64,000 nucleotides of DNA, taken from Legionella sp. PATHC035. Lineage in GTDB: Bacteria > Pseudomonadota > Gammaproteobacteria > Legionellales > Legionellaceae. The stretch is from NCBI RefSeq assembly GCF_026191115.1, contig NZ_JAPHOT010000001.1, forward strand, positions 3,581,001 to 3,645,000, given 5' to 3'. How positions within the stretch are numbered: the stretch's first letter is position 1; every line of letters starts with the position of its first letter. Shown piece by piece: positions 39,443-48,785 of the stretch. The notes under the pieces were generated by a model that had not been told where the DNA came from, did no database searches, and saw nothing but the letters and a program-made list of their open reading frames with translations. The position numbers and the translations under genes are program-made.

Positions 39443-40885
39443 TTACTGACTTCCCCCTAAATGTTTTTTTAGGAGGATGTTGATTTGCTCAGGATTTGCC
39501 TTACCTTTCGTTTGCTTCATGATTTGTCCTACGAAGAAAGCCAATAGTTTGTCTTTTCCTGCTCTGTAATCTGCGGCTTGTTCAGGATGCTGTTGAATTA
39601 ATTGAATAATCATTTTTTCCCAAGCAGCTGTATCATCTACTTGTTGATAACCTTCGCGTGCGATAATCGCTTCAATATCTTCTTCTCCAGCCCAGAGCAA
39701 AGTAAAAATGGCTCGGGCATTGTTTAAAGAAATAGTACCACCATGTAGTCTATCAAGAAGATTTGCCATAAGCTTTGCTGAGATACGTGGTGTATCAAAA
39801 GTTAAATTCTCTTCATTTAAAGCGGCAGCGTATTGACCTTTTAACCAATTAATAATCATTTTCTCCGGAGCCTGGGATTGGTTTTTAATTGATTTAAAAA
39901 ATTGGTACGCGCTGGGCGAAGAAAGAATAAAATTAATGTCTTCTTCATTGAGCGACGGCGTATTTTTTAACTCACTGTGAATTTTATCAGGTAAGTCCGG
40001 TAAATTATTCTTAACCTCAGCAATAAGAAAACGGGTAATTTGTATCGGCAGTAAATCAGGATCAGGAAAATATCGGTAATCATTCTCATTTTCTTTACTG
40101 CGCATTGCATGCGTCGAATGAGTATCTGGATTATAGAGACGAGTTTCTTGAATGATTTGTTGTCCACTTTCCAATATATCTTGATGTCGTGATTGTTCAT
40201 AAGCAATCGCTTTTTCAATGAAGCGAAATGAATTCAAATTCTTCAATTCAGTTCGCGTTCCTAAGACAGAACTCCCTTTGGGTTTTAAGGATAGATTCAC
40301 ATCGCATCGGAAATTCCCTTCTTGCATATTACCATCGCAGACACCTAAAAACTGGACCAGCTGATGCAGTTTTTTAAGATAACTCACGGCCTCATGGCTT
40401 GAAAACAAGCAGGGGGCAGTTACTATCTCTAATAAAGGAGTTCCCGCTCGATTCAGATCAATACCGCTATAACCAGAATGTACCCCATGTAATGATTTAC
40501 CCGCGTCCTCTTCTAGATGGGCACGGACAATCAAAACCTCTTTTACACGGCCGTCATTCAGCGTAATTGCCAATTTACCATTGCTGACTATGGGTTTTTG
40601 AAATTGACTGATTTGATAGCCTTTGGGTAAATCGGGATAAAAATAATTTTTGCGCTCAAAAACAGATTGATCGTTAATGTCTGCTTGAATGGCTAAGCCA
40701 AACTGGATTGCCATAATAACGGCTTCCTGGTTCAATACGGGCAAAACTCCAGGAAATCCTGCATCGATAAAGCAGGTTTGAGAATTAGGGGCTGAACCAA
40801 AAGCGGTAGATGCACCTGAAAAAAGTTTCGATTTTGTTTTGAGCTGAATATGTACTTCAAGGCCAATGACTGTATCCCATTCCAT
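39443..40885 (-). CDS. gatB: Asp-tRNA(Asn)/Glu-tRNA(Gln) amidotransferase subunit B
   Basis: The tRNA-binding kinase subunit of GatCAB, which converts misacylated Glu-tRNA(Gln) or Asp-tRNA(Asn) to the correct form. It has 480 residues. Family signatures: WDTVIGLEVHIQLKTKSKLF, NYFYPDLPKGYQISQFQKP, the LEEDAGKSLH metal/ATP segment and VNLSLKPKGSSVLGTRTELK. The C-terminal YqeY-like domain ends in KTKGKANPEQINILLKKHLG. It is the last gene of gatC-gatA-gatB, 9 bases after gatA. Confidence 0.96.
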   Translation of the reverse strand: MEWDTVIGLEVHIQLKTKSKLFSGASTAFGSAPNSQTCFIDAGFPGVLPVLNQEAVIMAIQFGLAIQADINDQSVFERKNYFYPDLPKGYQISQFQKPIVSNGKLAITLNDGRVKEVLIVRAHLEEDAGKSLHGVHSGYSGIDLNRAGTPLLEIVTAPCLFSSHEAVSYLKKLHQLVQFLGVCDGNMQEGNFRCDVNLSLKPKGSSVLGTRTELKNLNSFRFIEKAIAYEQSRHQDILESGQQIIQETRLYNPDTHSTHAMRSKENENDYRYFPDPDLLPIQITRFLIAEVKNNLPDLPDKIHSELKNTPSLNEEDINFILSSPSAYQFFKSIKNQSQAPEKMIINWLKGQYAAALNEENLTFDTPRISAKLMANLLDRLHGGTISLNNARAIFTLLWAGEEDIEAIIAREGYQQVDDTAAWEKMIIQLIQQHPEQAADYRAGKDKLLAFFVGQIMKQTKGKANPEQINILLKKHLGGSQ

Positions 40886-40894
40886 AGTTCACCT

Positions 40895-42340
40895 TTATTG
40901 GTTTGGACTGGCTAAATGCCAGTTGGTATTTTGTTGATAATGATGAGCAATTTGGAGTAATTGGCTTTCACCAAAATGTTTTCCCATGAGCTGCATACCT
41001 ATAGGGAGTCCCTGAACAAAGCCTGAGGGGATGGAAATTGCGGGGAGTCCTGCAAGATTAGCTGCTACGGTAAACACGTCAGCAAGGTAATTTTGAACGG
41101 GATCTGCAATTTTTTCACCAAGTTTAAAGGCTGATGTTGGGGTTGTTGGTCCGAGAATTACATCAACCGATTTGAGGGTTGTGACAAGCTCTTCCTGAAT
41201 AAGACGACGAATTTTTTGGGCTTGCAGGTAGTATGCGTCAAAATACCCCGATGAAAGGACATGTGTTCCAGTTAGAATCCGACGTTTTACTTCTATGCCA
41301 AAACCTTCACTCCGCGTATTGCGGATAAGCTCAGTTAATGTTGATGCATTGTCACTGCAATGGCCAAATCGTAACCCATCATAACGTGATAAATTAGAGG
41401 AGGCTTCAGCACAAGCTACTACGTAGTAACACGGTACCCATAAAGGTTGAAGCTCCAAATTTAAGGAAACAATTTCGGCTCCTGCACTTTCAAAAACCTT
41501 CACGGCATCAAGAATCGCCTGTTGTATTGCTTGGTCTACTTGTGGCTGAAAAAAGCAAGATGGTAAACCTATTTTTAGTTTAGACAGGGGTTTATTAAGA
41601 TCAGCACAATAATCAGGAACTGCTGAATCAACTGAGGTAGAGTCCTTAGGATCAAATCCAGCCATTGCTTGAAGAACCAATGCTAAGTCTTCCGCACTTC
41701 GCGCTAAAGGACCCGCCTGATCCAAGCTGGAGGCGTAAGCAATCATACCGTAGCGAGAAATAAGACCATAAGTGGGTTTAATCCCACTGATTCCACATAA
41801 GGCAGCGGGTTGTCGTATGGAACCTCCCGTATCAGAACCTATAGCGAAAGGGACTAAGCCAGCAGCTACAGCTGCTGCTGAACCTCCTGAGGACCCCCCT
41901 GGGACACGTTCCTTGTCCCAGGGATTTTTTACAGCACCAAAGTAACTGTTTTCATTGGACGAGCCCATGGCAAATTCGTCCATATTCGTTTTACCAATCA
42001 AAATGGAACCTTGAGCGAGCAACTTACTGACTAAAGTTGCTTGATAAGGGGATTGAAAATGAGCAAGCATTTTTGAAGCACAGGTCGTTGGCATGCGCAG
42101 GGTACAAAATAAATCTTTTAATGCCATAGGTATGCCTGTAAGCATTTTACCCTGACCCTTTTTTAATTCTTGATCCGCTTTTTGAGCTTCAAGGATGGCG
42201 TGTTCTTCATCCAAACTGATAAATGCATTTAAGTATTTATGCTTTTTAATTTGTGTAAGGTAGTGCTCAGTTAATTCAACACTAGAGAGTTTCCTCTGTT
42301 GTAATGCTTGACATAGCTGTTTTAAAGATAAATGTTCCAT
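40895..42340 (-). CDS. gatA: Asp-tRNA(Asn)/Glu-tRNA(Gln) amidotransferase subunit A
   Basis: Amidase-signature subunit that frees ammonia from glutamine for GatB. It has 481 residues. The Ser-cisSer-Lys triad can be read: Lys in [11 protein letters not shown], cis-Ser in [16 protein letters not shown], and the nucleophile Ser in [15 protein letters not shown]. It starts 2 bases after gatC ends, so the two are coupled. Presence of gatCAB means at least one of Gln-tRNA or Asn-tRNA is made by the indirect route, or the complex is kept alongside GlnRS/AsnRS. Confidence 0.96.
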   Translation of the reverse strand: MEHLSLKQLCQALQQRKLSSVELTEHYLTQIKKHKYLNAFISLDEEHAILEAQKADQELKKGQGKMLTGIPMALKDLFCTLRMPTTCASKMLAHFQSPYQATLVSKLLAQGSILIGKTNMDEFAMGSSNENSYFGAVKNPWDKERVPGGSSGGSAAAVAAGLVPFAIGSDTGGSIRQPAALCGISGIKPTYGLISRYGMIAYASSLDQAGPLARSAEDLALVLQAMAGFDPKDSTSVDSAVPDYCADLNKPLSKLKIGLPSCFFQPQVDQAIQQAILDAVKVFESAGAEIVSLNLELQPLWVPCYYVVACAEASSNLSRYDGLRFGHCSDNASTLTELIRNTRSEGFGIEVKRRILTGTHVLSSGYFDAYYLQAQKIRRLIQEELVTTLKSVDVILGPTTPTSAFKLGEKIADPVQNYLADVFTVAANLAGLPAISIPSGFVQGLPIGMQLMGKHFGESQLLQIAHHYQQNTNWHLASPNQ

Positions 42341-42342
42341 GA

Positions 42343-42639
42343 TTACTTACTCTGGTCAATAACTTGAGGGACTAAATAAAGATCGTGTTCAAATCGTGGC
42401 GCAATGGTTTCTAACTCGGAAAGACAGTTGTCTTCGGTGACCACATCCGATCTTAATCGCTGATTTAATGCAAGAGGATGAAAAAGAGGTTCCACTTTTT
42501 GAGTATCAATAGAACGGAGTTGGTCGACAAAATTCATGATTGCATTAATGTCTTCGATGAGTTTAGGGGAATGCTCTATGTCCGTATCCAGATAAGCGAG
42601 CTGGGAAATTTTGTCTAATTCTTTTGCCGAGATAGTCAT
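42343..42639 (-). CDS. gatC: Asp-tRNA(Asn)/Glu-tRNA(Gln) amidotransferase subunit C
   Basis: Small belt subunit (98 residues) that holds GatA and GatB together. The family pattern is clear: [14 protein letters not shown] near the start, [20 protein letters not shown] and [17 protein letters not shown]. It is the first gene of the operon; its promoter must lie in the repeat-containing region 42640-42917. Confidence 0.93.
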   Translation of the reverse strand: MTISAKELDKISQLAYLDTDIEHSPKLIEDINAIMNFVDQLRSIDTQKVEPLFHPLALNQRLRSDVVTEDNCLSELETIAPRFEHDLYLVPQVIDQSK

Positions 42640-42714
42640 AAAATATAGTACCTCACAGAGTTAATACCTCATTACAGGGATTGTGTTGAAAAAATAGTTT
42701 GAAAGGGGGCGTTA

Positions 42715-42797
42715 ATTCCCAAACTCCATTTTTGCCACTCCCGCGAAGGGGGGATTCCATTCTTAAATGAGAGAGAATGGCAGTTTCCCATACGATA
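42715..42797. repeat. Intergenic repeat with two hairpins
   Basis: GCCACTCCCGCGAAGGGGGG is followed by a hairpin with CCATTCT (42757-42763) pairing with AGAATGG (42774-42780). The make-up resembles a dispersed repeat unit, of a family different from the others here. It lies between gatC and the F-box gene's 3' end. Confidence 0.5.
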
Positions 42798-42917
42798 GTT
42801 TTCAACAAAGCTCATTATAACGAGGATGTAATAACTTAAAAACATAAAGTGTTATATTAGTAGCGATATTCTATTGTAACGATAACACGCGTAATAGAAA
42901 TTTTCTTTACACACTAT

Positions 42918-44102
42918 TCAGGGTGAAAAATCATTATTACTCTGATCTTGTGACGGTTTTGGATAATCAGGTTCTTTTTTAAAAAAATGATTCAGCAATG
43001 CTCTAACCTTCTCGGTAGAAGGCTTAGAAGAGCCCTGGATAGGACAAATTCCCTTTTCAACCGTTCTTAACTCTTGATCATTGATTTTCATGGCACCAAA
43101 AAGAAACAATTTATTTTGGCTGTCTACATAAACAGTGTGATGATCTGCTGCATCAAAATATTTCACATTAGAAGCGATTTTCATGAATCCTTTAAATTCG
43201 TCAATTGGACCCAATTGCCCTTTGGTATTTGAACCACTTGCAAGCAATAAATTATCATGAGTCAATATAAAACATCCTAAAGCTGTGGTCTTAATTTGTT
43301 TTGCCGCAACATCTGGCAATTTAGTCCAAGTATTGATAAATGGGTTTTCTGGATTTAATCCTAACAATCCCGATTCATTATTCCCGTATACATAGACTTC
43401 ACCATTCGTAGTTAACAAAACTGCGCATCGCTGTTGATTATTCACAGCAATATCAGCAACTTCTATGTCAGAAGAGGGAGTGGGAAGCCAATCGGATAAA
43501 AAAACTATAGTATGTTTGAATGGATAAGCATTTAATGGGTTACCCATAATTTTAAACGCCTTATCGGGAGAATCGCCTGTGAAAATTAAAGCGCTTGTAT
43601 GATCTTGAGCAAAAACATTTTTTGCTGTTGCTTGTATTTCTAAAGGGGTAGGTACGTAAATGCTCAGATCATCAGAATCAGGGGCAATCTGCTTTTCTTC
43701 ATTTCTTCCCAGGCCATAGACCTTACCTGATTCACCTAAAAAAATTGCATGGGTAAATCCAGTTGCAATATGAGACACCCGCTCTTTAAGCGCGGTGACT
43801 TCGGTTAACTCAGAAACTTGTTTTATATCTTGACCGAGTCCAAGTTGTCCTCGTAAATTACTTCCTACAGCTAAAACTCGTCCGTGGTTTAAAAGAATCA
43901 GAGTGAAATCTTGGCCGCAATGCACTTCTTTAATTTTTAATTCCTCAAATAAATAATCTGAGGCCAAGTTGTTAATCGCTTTTGACACTTTTTTTAGTTT
44001 TATTATTTCCGTTATTGGGAGGTTATCGAGAACTAGAAATAAGACTTCCTTAGGAAGACTGGTGAGTTTTCGTAAATCGACCTCGAAACGGGATTCACCC
44101 AT
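42918..44102 (-). CDS. F-box and RCC1-repeat protein, candidate ubiquitin-system effector
   Basis: A 394-residue protein built of two eukaryotic-type parts. Residues 12-50 (LTSLPKEVLFLVLDNLPITE, then IIKLKKVSKAINNLASD) fit an F-box, the motif that binds Skp1 in SCF ubiquitin ligases. From about residue 58 come RCC1 blades: VHCGQDFTLILLNHGRVLAV then GSNLRGQLGLG, then units with VYGLGRNEEKQIA, VYVYGNNESGLLGL, LLASGSNTKGQLG and LFLFGAM. Five are clear, and a sixth divergent. RCC1 propellers bind proteins, and some exchange GTP on Ran. An AGGAG site precedes the start. It lies 41 bases after the gene upstream on the same strand, so they are probably cotranscribed. The Legionella effectors LegU1, AnkB (F-box) and LegG1 (RCC1) are precedents for each part. 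Confidence 0.82.
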   Translation of the reverse strand: MGESRFEVDLRKLTSLPKEVLFLVLDNLPITEIIKLKKVSKAINNLASDYLFEELKIKEVHCGQDFTLILLNHGRVLAVGSNLRGQLGLGQDIKQVSELTEVTALKERVSHIATGFTHAIFLGESGKVYGLGRNEEKQIAPDSDDLSIYVPTPLEIQATAKNVFAQDHTSALIFTGDSPDKAFKIMGNPLNAYPFKHTIVFLSDWLPTPSSDIEVADIAVNNQQRCAVLLTTNGEVYVYGNNESGLLGLNPENPFINTWTKLPDVAAKQIKTTALGCFILTHDNLLLASGSNTKGQLGPIDEFKGFMKIASNVKYFDAADHHTVYVDSQNKLFLFGAMKINDQELRTVEKGICPIQGSSKPSTEKVRALLNHFFKKEPDYPKPSQDQSNNDFSP

Positions 44103-44143
44103 AAGAAAAATTCTCCTGGCATTTTATCACGGGTCAGCCTTAT

Positions 44144-45787
44144 TTAAGGCGTAACTTGCTTCTTATTTTGACTATCTGCAGAAAATGTATCTTCCTCTTT
44201 TTGAGGCAAAAGATCAACTACTTTTTGCAAATGGCTTACGTCCATTTTGCTGATTTTCTCATTACTAGGAATAGCCTCATGTCTGCTAAGATATCTGTTC
44301 CAATAGGGTTTAGATTTCTCAAATGCAGGTAATAAAGCGGATAATGTCTCATCATTTATACTGGATGAATTAATATTCCACTTGTAATTATTGTTTCCAG
44401 TTTTTTCAATGGATCGCGCTACAACTGCTTGAGCGGCTACCTTGAGCGCTACTTCAGGGGTGATATCACCTGCTCTTACCTGTCTGTTTAATACATCAAG
44501 TAACTGGAGCTTTAAACTATGTCTAGATGTCTTGTTTATGTAGGTTTTCAAATCTTCCAAAAAGTTGACCGCGATTTGTTGTTTACTATCAAGTTGTTGA
44601 GAAAAGAAACTACCACTGGAAACAACAGATACTTTTGCCAAATGCTCCCGAAAAGACTGACTCGAAATTGCTGTTTCTTCAGATTGGAGTTCTTCTACCT
44701 CTGGTTCCTGAGAGTCATAGCAAGTAACCAATTGGGATGTCATCTGGGGAAATGGGTAATTACTCGTCAGAAATGCACCATAACCTTCCTTAGTATGTCC
44801 CATAACAACCGCCCATGGATCGACAATGATCGATTGAGATAGATTGGTCAGATCCTGGGAGTTATGATTAAGAAGAAGATAAGTATGGGAGTATCTACCT
44901 CTTTTATGACTTACCATTTTAATGTCCATCTGAGGTAATTCGCCAGTATCCATTTTTTTTAATAAATGATCAGCAGCGAGCAGAGCGAATGAATGACAAG
45001 CTCCCAACCCTGATTCTCTTACTTTTTCAGCTGTTTCGGCAATTGCAGATCGTTTATAAGTGGCTTGGGCTCCTCCCAGTCCCATAATGAGTTTTTTAGG
45101 GGGTTGTTTTGCTTTCGCCAGAACAGACTCTCTTGCTGAAGGCGGAATTAAATCTTCAAATGCACCGGCGTCCATTGAACCATATTGCGAGAGGTTTAAT
45201 TGATATAACTGAGCTGTTAACGGTGTATAGACAAATGACTTTGGGTCATGAACACGATTAATTGAAGCTAACTGGCTGAATGCGGGATTATTTATTGTGA
45301 CTTCAAGTACCTGCAATTCAAAAATAGAAAGCTTTCCGTTATTATCGTTAATGTATTTTTGTGGATTCGTTAAAAATGATTCCAACTTTTCATCTGTGTC
45401 TATTATTTTTAAAAAATCTGGGAGTGTGCTTGCTAATGAAGAAAATCTAAATTTGTCCCCTGCGATAATATTTCTAACCTCAGTAACAAAAGATAAATCA
45501 TCTAATTTTTGCCTCTTTTCTAAGAGCTTAAACATCTTATCTTGAGCATTTTTGCTAAGATTGTCATAAACATCTTCAATAAGTTTTGCTAGTTTACTTT
45601 GATCATATTTGCTCCCAATGTAGCACTCTTTGTTTATTTGCTGAAAAAGGGTTTCATGATAATCATTCCACTCTTTTTCTCTCATTGCATAAAATTCGCT
45701 GGTTAATTTCAAAATTCTTGCATTGGAGCTTGCCTTTGGATTTGTACTTGTTTTAGCAGTCGGAAATTTTTCTGATTTGTATTTCAT
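44144..45787 (-). CDS. Putative papain-like/deamidase-fold protein, candidate effector
   Basis: A 547-residue soluble protein I cannot assign to a family. The middle part has the order of a cysteine-protease or deamidase triad: Cys264 at a helix start (GLGACHSFALLAADHLL), His301 (GRYSHTYLLLN) and Asp323 (SIIVDPWAVV). Spacing of 37 and 22 residues is near that of the Pasteurella multocida toxin deamidase (40 and 15) and shorter than in YopT/AvrPphB. The N-terminal 230 residues are helical and unrecognised. The C-terminus is acidic and Ser/Thr/Gln-rich (QKEEDTFSADSQNKKQVTP), which suits a Dot/Icm signal. It is probably the first gene of a pair with the F-box/RCC1 gene. The triad is inferred from pattern only. 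Confidence 0.7.
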   Translation of the reverse strand: MKYKSEKFPTAKTSTNPKASSNARILKLTSEFYAMREKEWNDYHETLFQQINKECYIGSKYDQSKLAKLIEDVYDNLSKNAQDKMFKLLEKRQKLDDLSFVTEVRNIIAGDKFRFSSLASTLPDFLKIIDTDEKLESFLTNPQKYINDNNGKLSIFELQVLEVTINNPAFSQLASINRVHDPKSFVYTPLTAQLYQLNLSQYGSMDAGAFEDLIPPSARESVLAKAKQPPKKLIMGLGGAQATYKRSAIAETAEKVRESGLGACHSFALLAADHLLKKMDTGELPQMDIKMVSHKRGRYSHTYLLLNHNSQDLTNLSQSIIVDPWAVVMGHTKEGYGAFLTSNYPFPQMTSQLVTCYDSQEPEVEELQSEETAISSQSFREHLAKVSVVSSGSFFSQQLDSKQQIAVNFLEDLKTYINKTSRHSLKLQLLDVLNRQVRAGDITPEVALKVAAQAVVARSIEKTGNNNYKWNINSSSINDETLSALLPAFEKSKPYWNRYLSRHEAIPSNEKISKMDVSHLQKVVDLLPQKEEDTFSADSQNKKQVTP

Positions 45788-46164
45788 AGTAAGTTATCAA
45801 CCCATAATTGATTCATGAGATAACTATAGAATTTATTTCTTAAGGAAAAATTACTTATTTATTAAGGATTTATTAACAAAAATGAGAAAAATAATAAATA
45901 CAATAACTTATCATTAATACACAAATTGAAAAAATATTAATCGAATTAATGCTGTAATTTTTTAATCTCAAGAATAGTGCAGGAGAGCTCATTGAAAAAA
46001 GTGCATTCGCCTGGAGATCGCTCGTTGCACTGGGAATGACAGGATAAAACAATAATGTAAGGTCGCGATTATCATCTATCCTGGGTTTGGCGAAGCCTTA
46101 CCCGGGATTTAGGGAATGAAAAAACCACTTTATAAAGTTGAGCCTAGATTAGTATTCTGGATTT
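45788..46164. other. AT-rich gap with repeat fragments
   Basis: 377 bases without a gene. The first 170 are very AT-rich and probably hold the promoter of the minus-strand gene that starts at 45787. At 46008-46042 CCTGGAGATCGCTCGTTGCA followed by CTGGGAATGACAGG is half of the 21231-type palindrome. ATCCTGGGTTTGGCGAAGCC followed by TTACCCGGGAT (46078-46108) is another palindromic repeat. Confidence 0.5.
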
Positions 46165-46620
46165 TTACTTTTTCAGGTAAGGAAACTCATCATGAAGCAG
46201 CTGAATGACTCGATTTAATTGTTCTTTACTTTTTAGGATAAGAAGCACGGTATCGTCACCAGCAATCGTTCCTAATATTCCTGAATCCTGAATGGCTTGA
46301 GGTGAAAAAGATACGAATTTTCGATCAATAAAAAAGGCCAAACTGTTTGCATTTCCAGGGTGAGTATGGAGTACTATGAGACCATAATCGGACACTTGCA
46401 TATTCAAGACTAAAGGCAGGTTAGGTAGATTGAAGTCAACTACTTGGTAAGTCCCACCTATTTTTGCAATTTTTAATTTTTTAAGCCTTCGTGATAAGGT
46501 TGCCTGAGGAATCGAATAACCTCGTGCTTTTAAGCTTTTTTGCAAATCAATTTGCTCGGCAATTTGTTCAGTTTGCACAATATTTAATATATGCCCATCA
46601 AGGGCAGCGTCTTGGCTCAT
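46165..46620 (-). CDS. argR: Arginine repressor ArgR
   Basis: Hexameric arginine-sensing repressor of 151 residues. The N-terminal winged helix contains LQKSLKARGYSIPQATLSRR, the recognition helix of the family. The C-terminal oligomerisation and arginine-binding domain contains GTIAGDDTVLLIL. It is divergent from the transporter-argG-argH operon, and three ARG-box-like palindromes lie between, so it probably represses both itself and that operon. Confidence 0.93.
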   Translation of the reverse strand: MSQDAALDGHILNIVQTEQIAEQIDLQKSLKARGYSIPQATLSRRLKKLKIAKIGGTYQVVDFNLPNLPLVLNMQVSDYGLIVLHTHPGNANSLAFFIDRKFVSFSPQAIQDSGILGTIAGDDTVLLILKSKEQLNRVIQLLHDEFPYLKK

Positions 46621-46647
46621 TCAATTCTCCGCTTAATTGATGAATAA

Positions 46648-46749
46648 TGAATATGGAATCATTTAAATGAAATTATATTCAAAATATCTTGACAGGGCAA
46701 GTCAAGATTGTTACATTTGAAAAACGCATAAATACTGGATTTATATTCA
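46648..46749. promoter_or_regulatory. Three ARG-box-like operator sites
   Basis: TGAATATGGAATCA (46648-46661), TGAAATTATATTCA (46668-46681) and TGGATTTATATTCA (46736-46749) fit the half-site pattern TGAAT-N4-ATTCA with one to two mismatches each. The first two are spaced 20 bases apart, close to the 21-base spacing of paired E. coli ARG boxes. The third lies between the promoter and the start codon of the binding-protein gene. The placement suits repression in both directions. Confidence 0.65.
46689..46717 (+). promoter_or_regulatory. Putative sigma-70 promoter of the transporter-argGH operon
   Basis: TTGACA (46689-46694) is a consensus -35 box, followed by a 17-base spacer and TACATT (46712-46717). 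Transcription would start near 46724, between the second and third ARG-box-like sites, leaving a leader of about 27 bases with no strong Shine-Dalgarno. Confidence 0.55.
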
Positions 46750-46750
46750 A

Positions 46751-47503
46751 ATGAAACATTTGTTTTTTGTCATTTTAATAGGGTTTGCTTTGCTTGTTTC
46801 CTTTTGTTACGCGAGAATTCCTAAGGAGAGCATTGAGTATATTCATTTTGCGGTGGCTGCAGAATATCCACCATTTGAATATAATGATCATGGGGAAATC
46901 AAAGGTTTTGATATTGATCTTGCTCGTTTGATTGCAAAAAAATTAGGTAAGGAAGCATTTTTTGATAGCATGCAATTCAGCAGCATTTTGCCAGCACTAA
47001 GCTCTGGCCAAGTTGATGCAGCCATTTCTACAATTACGATTACAGAGCAGCGAAAAAAGAATTTTGATTTTAGTGCGCCTTATTATTTCGAGAGTATGGC
47101 GGCTGTCTTCTCTGAAAACAAACCAATTAAAAACGTACAACAATTAGCTGACAAAAAAATAGCAGTTCAATTGGGTAGTACCATGGAAATTTGGTTGAAG
47201 CAGAATGTTCCCAATGCCAATCTGTTGGTGATGGATAATAACAATCAAACCATTGCAGCCTTAAAAGCAGGCCATGCTGACTTAGTTCTATTGGATGGCG
47301 TACAAGGTGCGGTATTTAGTCAGAAAAATCCTGGGCTGTCTTATGCTGTGATTGCTCAATCAGATGATGGCTACGGCTTGGCTTTAAAAAAGAATTCCGA
47401 ATTGACGCAAAAAATAAATCAGGTTTTACATGAAATCGAACAATCGGGTGAGCTGAGTGCACTCAAGAAAAAATGGCTGGAGAACACACAATGGAAGAGT
47501 TAA
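46751..47503 (+). CDS. Periplasmic amino-acid-binding protein of an ABC transporter
   Basis: Solute-binding protein (250 residues) of the polar amino acid family 3. A Sec signal peptide covers about residues 1-21 (MKHLFFVILIGFALLVSFCY). The family core is plain: AAEYPPFEYNDHGEIKGFDI followed by DLARLIAKKLG, ISTITITEQRKKNFDFSAPY and KKIAVQLGSTMEIWL. In context (argR operators in front, argGH behind) arginine, citrulline or ornithine is the likely ligand; this is inference. The permease start codon lies inside its last codons. Confidence 0.9.
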   Translation: MKHLFFVILIGFALLVSFCYARIPKESIEYIHFAVAAEYPPFEYNDHGEIKGFDIDLARLIAKKLGKEAFFDSMQFSSILPALSSGQVDAAISTITITEQRKKNFDFSAPYYFESMAAVFSENKPIKNVQQLADKKIAVQLGSTMEIWLKQNVPNANLLVMDNNNQTIAALKAGHADLVLLDGVQGAVFSQKNPGLSYAVIAQSDDGYGLALKKNSELTQKINQVLHEIEQSGELSALKKKWLENTQWKS

Positions 47504-48135
47504 CACAAAACATTCTCTATATTGGTGAGGGAACTCTAGTTACCTTAATCTTGTTAATCGGTGGTTTACTCATAGGGACTCTATTAGGAACCGTACTTGC
47601 TTTATTGCGATACCAAGGAATCATGAAACCACTAATCAATGGATTTATTTCGGTGATGAGAGGGACCCCAGTTATTTTACAGCTTAGTTTTGTTTATTTT
47701 GCAGTTCCGGCATTAATCGGTATCAAAGCGAATATTCTGATCGCCGGGCTTTTAACATTTGGTTTAAACAGTTCAGCATACATTGCCGAAATTCTCCGAT
47801 CAGGAATAGAACATTTGCCCAAAGGTCAGTTTGAAGCAGCAAAAACCTTACAAATACCTAATTTTTATTTATGGAAAGATATTGTTCTACCCCAGGTAGT
47901 GAAAAATATATTTCCTGCATTTATTAATGAAATGATTGCGCTACTGAAAGAAACCGCACTCATTGCGACTATAGGTGGAATGGACTTGATGCGTAGGGCT
48001 CAATCAGTTGCCGCAGAACAATTTACCTACTTTGTTCCTTTATGTATTGCTGGTTGCTTCTACTACGGTATGGTTCTCTTGATTGAATTCATGGGTAAAA
48101 AAATTGAAGAAAGGGGGCTTTATGTTAGTCATTGA
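47491..48135 (+). CDS. Amino-acid ABC transporter permease
   Basis: HisM/GlnP-type inner-membrane permease. ATG 47491 is preferred (MEELTQNILYIG) because GGAG lies 9 bases upstream; it gives 214 residues. A frame from 47473 would add six residues. About five membrane helices are visible. The EAA loop that contacts the ATPase is FEAAKTLQIPNFYLWKDIVL. It overlaps the binding-protein gene by 13 bases and the ATPase gene by 14. One permease gene is present, so it would act as a homodimer. Confidence 0.92.
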   Translation: MEELTQNILYIGEGTLVTLILLIGGLLIGTLLGTVLALLRYQGIMKPLINGFISVMRGTPVILQLSFVYFAVPALIGIKANILIAGLLTFGLNSSAYIAEILRSGIEHLPKGQFEAAKTLQIPNFYLWKDIVLPQVVKNIFPAFINEMIALLKETALIATIGGMDLMRRAQSVAAEQFTYFVPLCIAGCFYYGMVLLIEFMGKKIEERGLYVSH

Positions 48136-48781
48136 CCAAGCATCTAAATATTTTGGTTGTCTACCCGTATTAAATAGCATTAATTTAGAATTAAAGGCTC
48201 ATACTGTACTTGGTTTGGCAGGACCATCAGGGAGCGGTAAATCCACATTGCTACGTTGCATACAACAATTAGAAACGCTGGACTCTGGTACGATCACGGT
48301 AGAGGGACAAAGTGGTTTTATGTTTCAGGATTTTCAGCTTTTTCCTCATATGACCGTGATGCAGAACCTGGTTTATGCTCCTCGCTTACAAGACAAAACA
48401 TTAAATCATGAAGTGCAAGCACATTCTTTGCTGCAGAGTTTGGGGATAAGTGATAAAGCAGCTGCTTACCCACATCAGTTGTCTGGAGGACAAAAGCAAC
48501 GCGTTGCTTTGGCTCGAAGCTTAATGATGAACCCCAGTTTATTGCTTTGTGATGAACCGACTTCGGGACTTGATCTGGCGACGATTGATGAAGTGATTAA
48601 CTTATTGAATTCAGTGAAGTCCTTAGGCGTTACGATGGTCATTGCTTCTCACGATCTCGATTTTCTCAGCAAAATGTCCGATCGATTGATTGTTCTGAAA
48701 GGCGGCCAAATCGTCGCGGATGTGGTCCCTAAAGAATTGGCTGAACCTATTTTGCATTTAAAACAATACTACCAGGAGTAA
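48122..48781 (+). CDS. Amino-acid ABC transporter ATPase
   Basis: A 219-residue ATPase subunit. Walker [11 protein letters not shown]-loop [14 protein letters not shown], signature [15 protein letters not shown], Walker [13 protein letters not shown] and the switch His in [11 protein letters not shown] are all intact. It is short for the GlnQ/HisP type (about 240), with a compact Q-loop approach. ATG 48122 (after GGGGGC) is chosen over an upstream in-frame start at 48083, which lies inside the permease gene. argG starts 4 bases after the stop. Confidence 0.92.
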   Translation: MLVIDQASKYFGCLPVLNSINLELKAHTVLGLAGPSGSGKSTLLRCIQQLETLDSGTITVEGQSGFMFQDFQLFPHMTVMQNLVYAPRLQDKTLNHEVQAHSLLQSLGISDKAAAYPHQLSGGQKQRVALARSLMMNPSLLLCDEPTSGLDLATIDEVINLLNSVKSLGVTMVIASHDLDFLSKMSDRLIVLKGGQIVADVVPKELAEPILHLKQYYQE

Positions 48782-48785
48782 ATCC

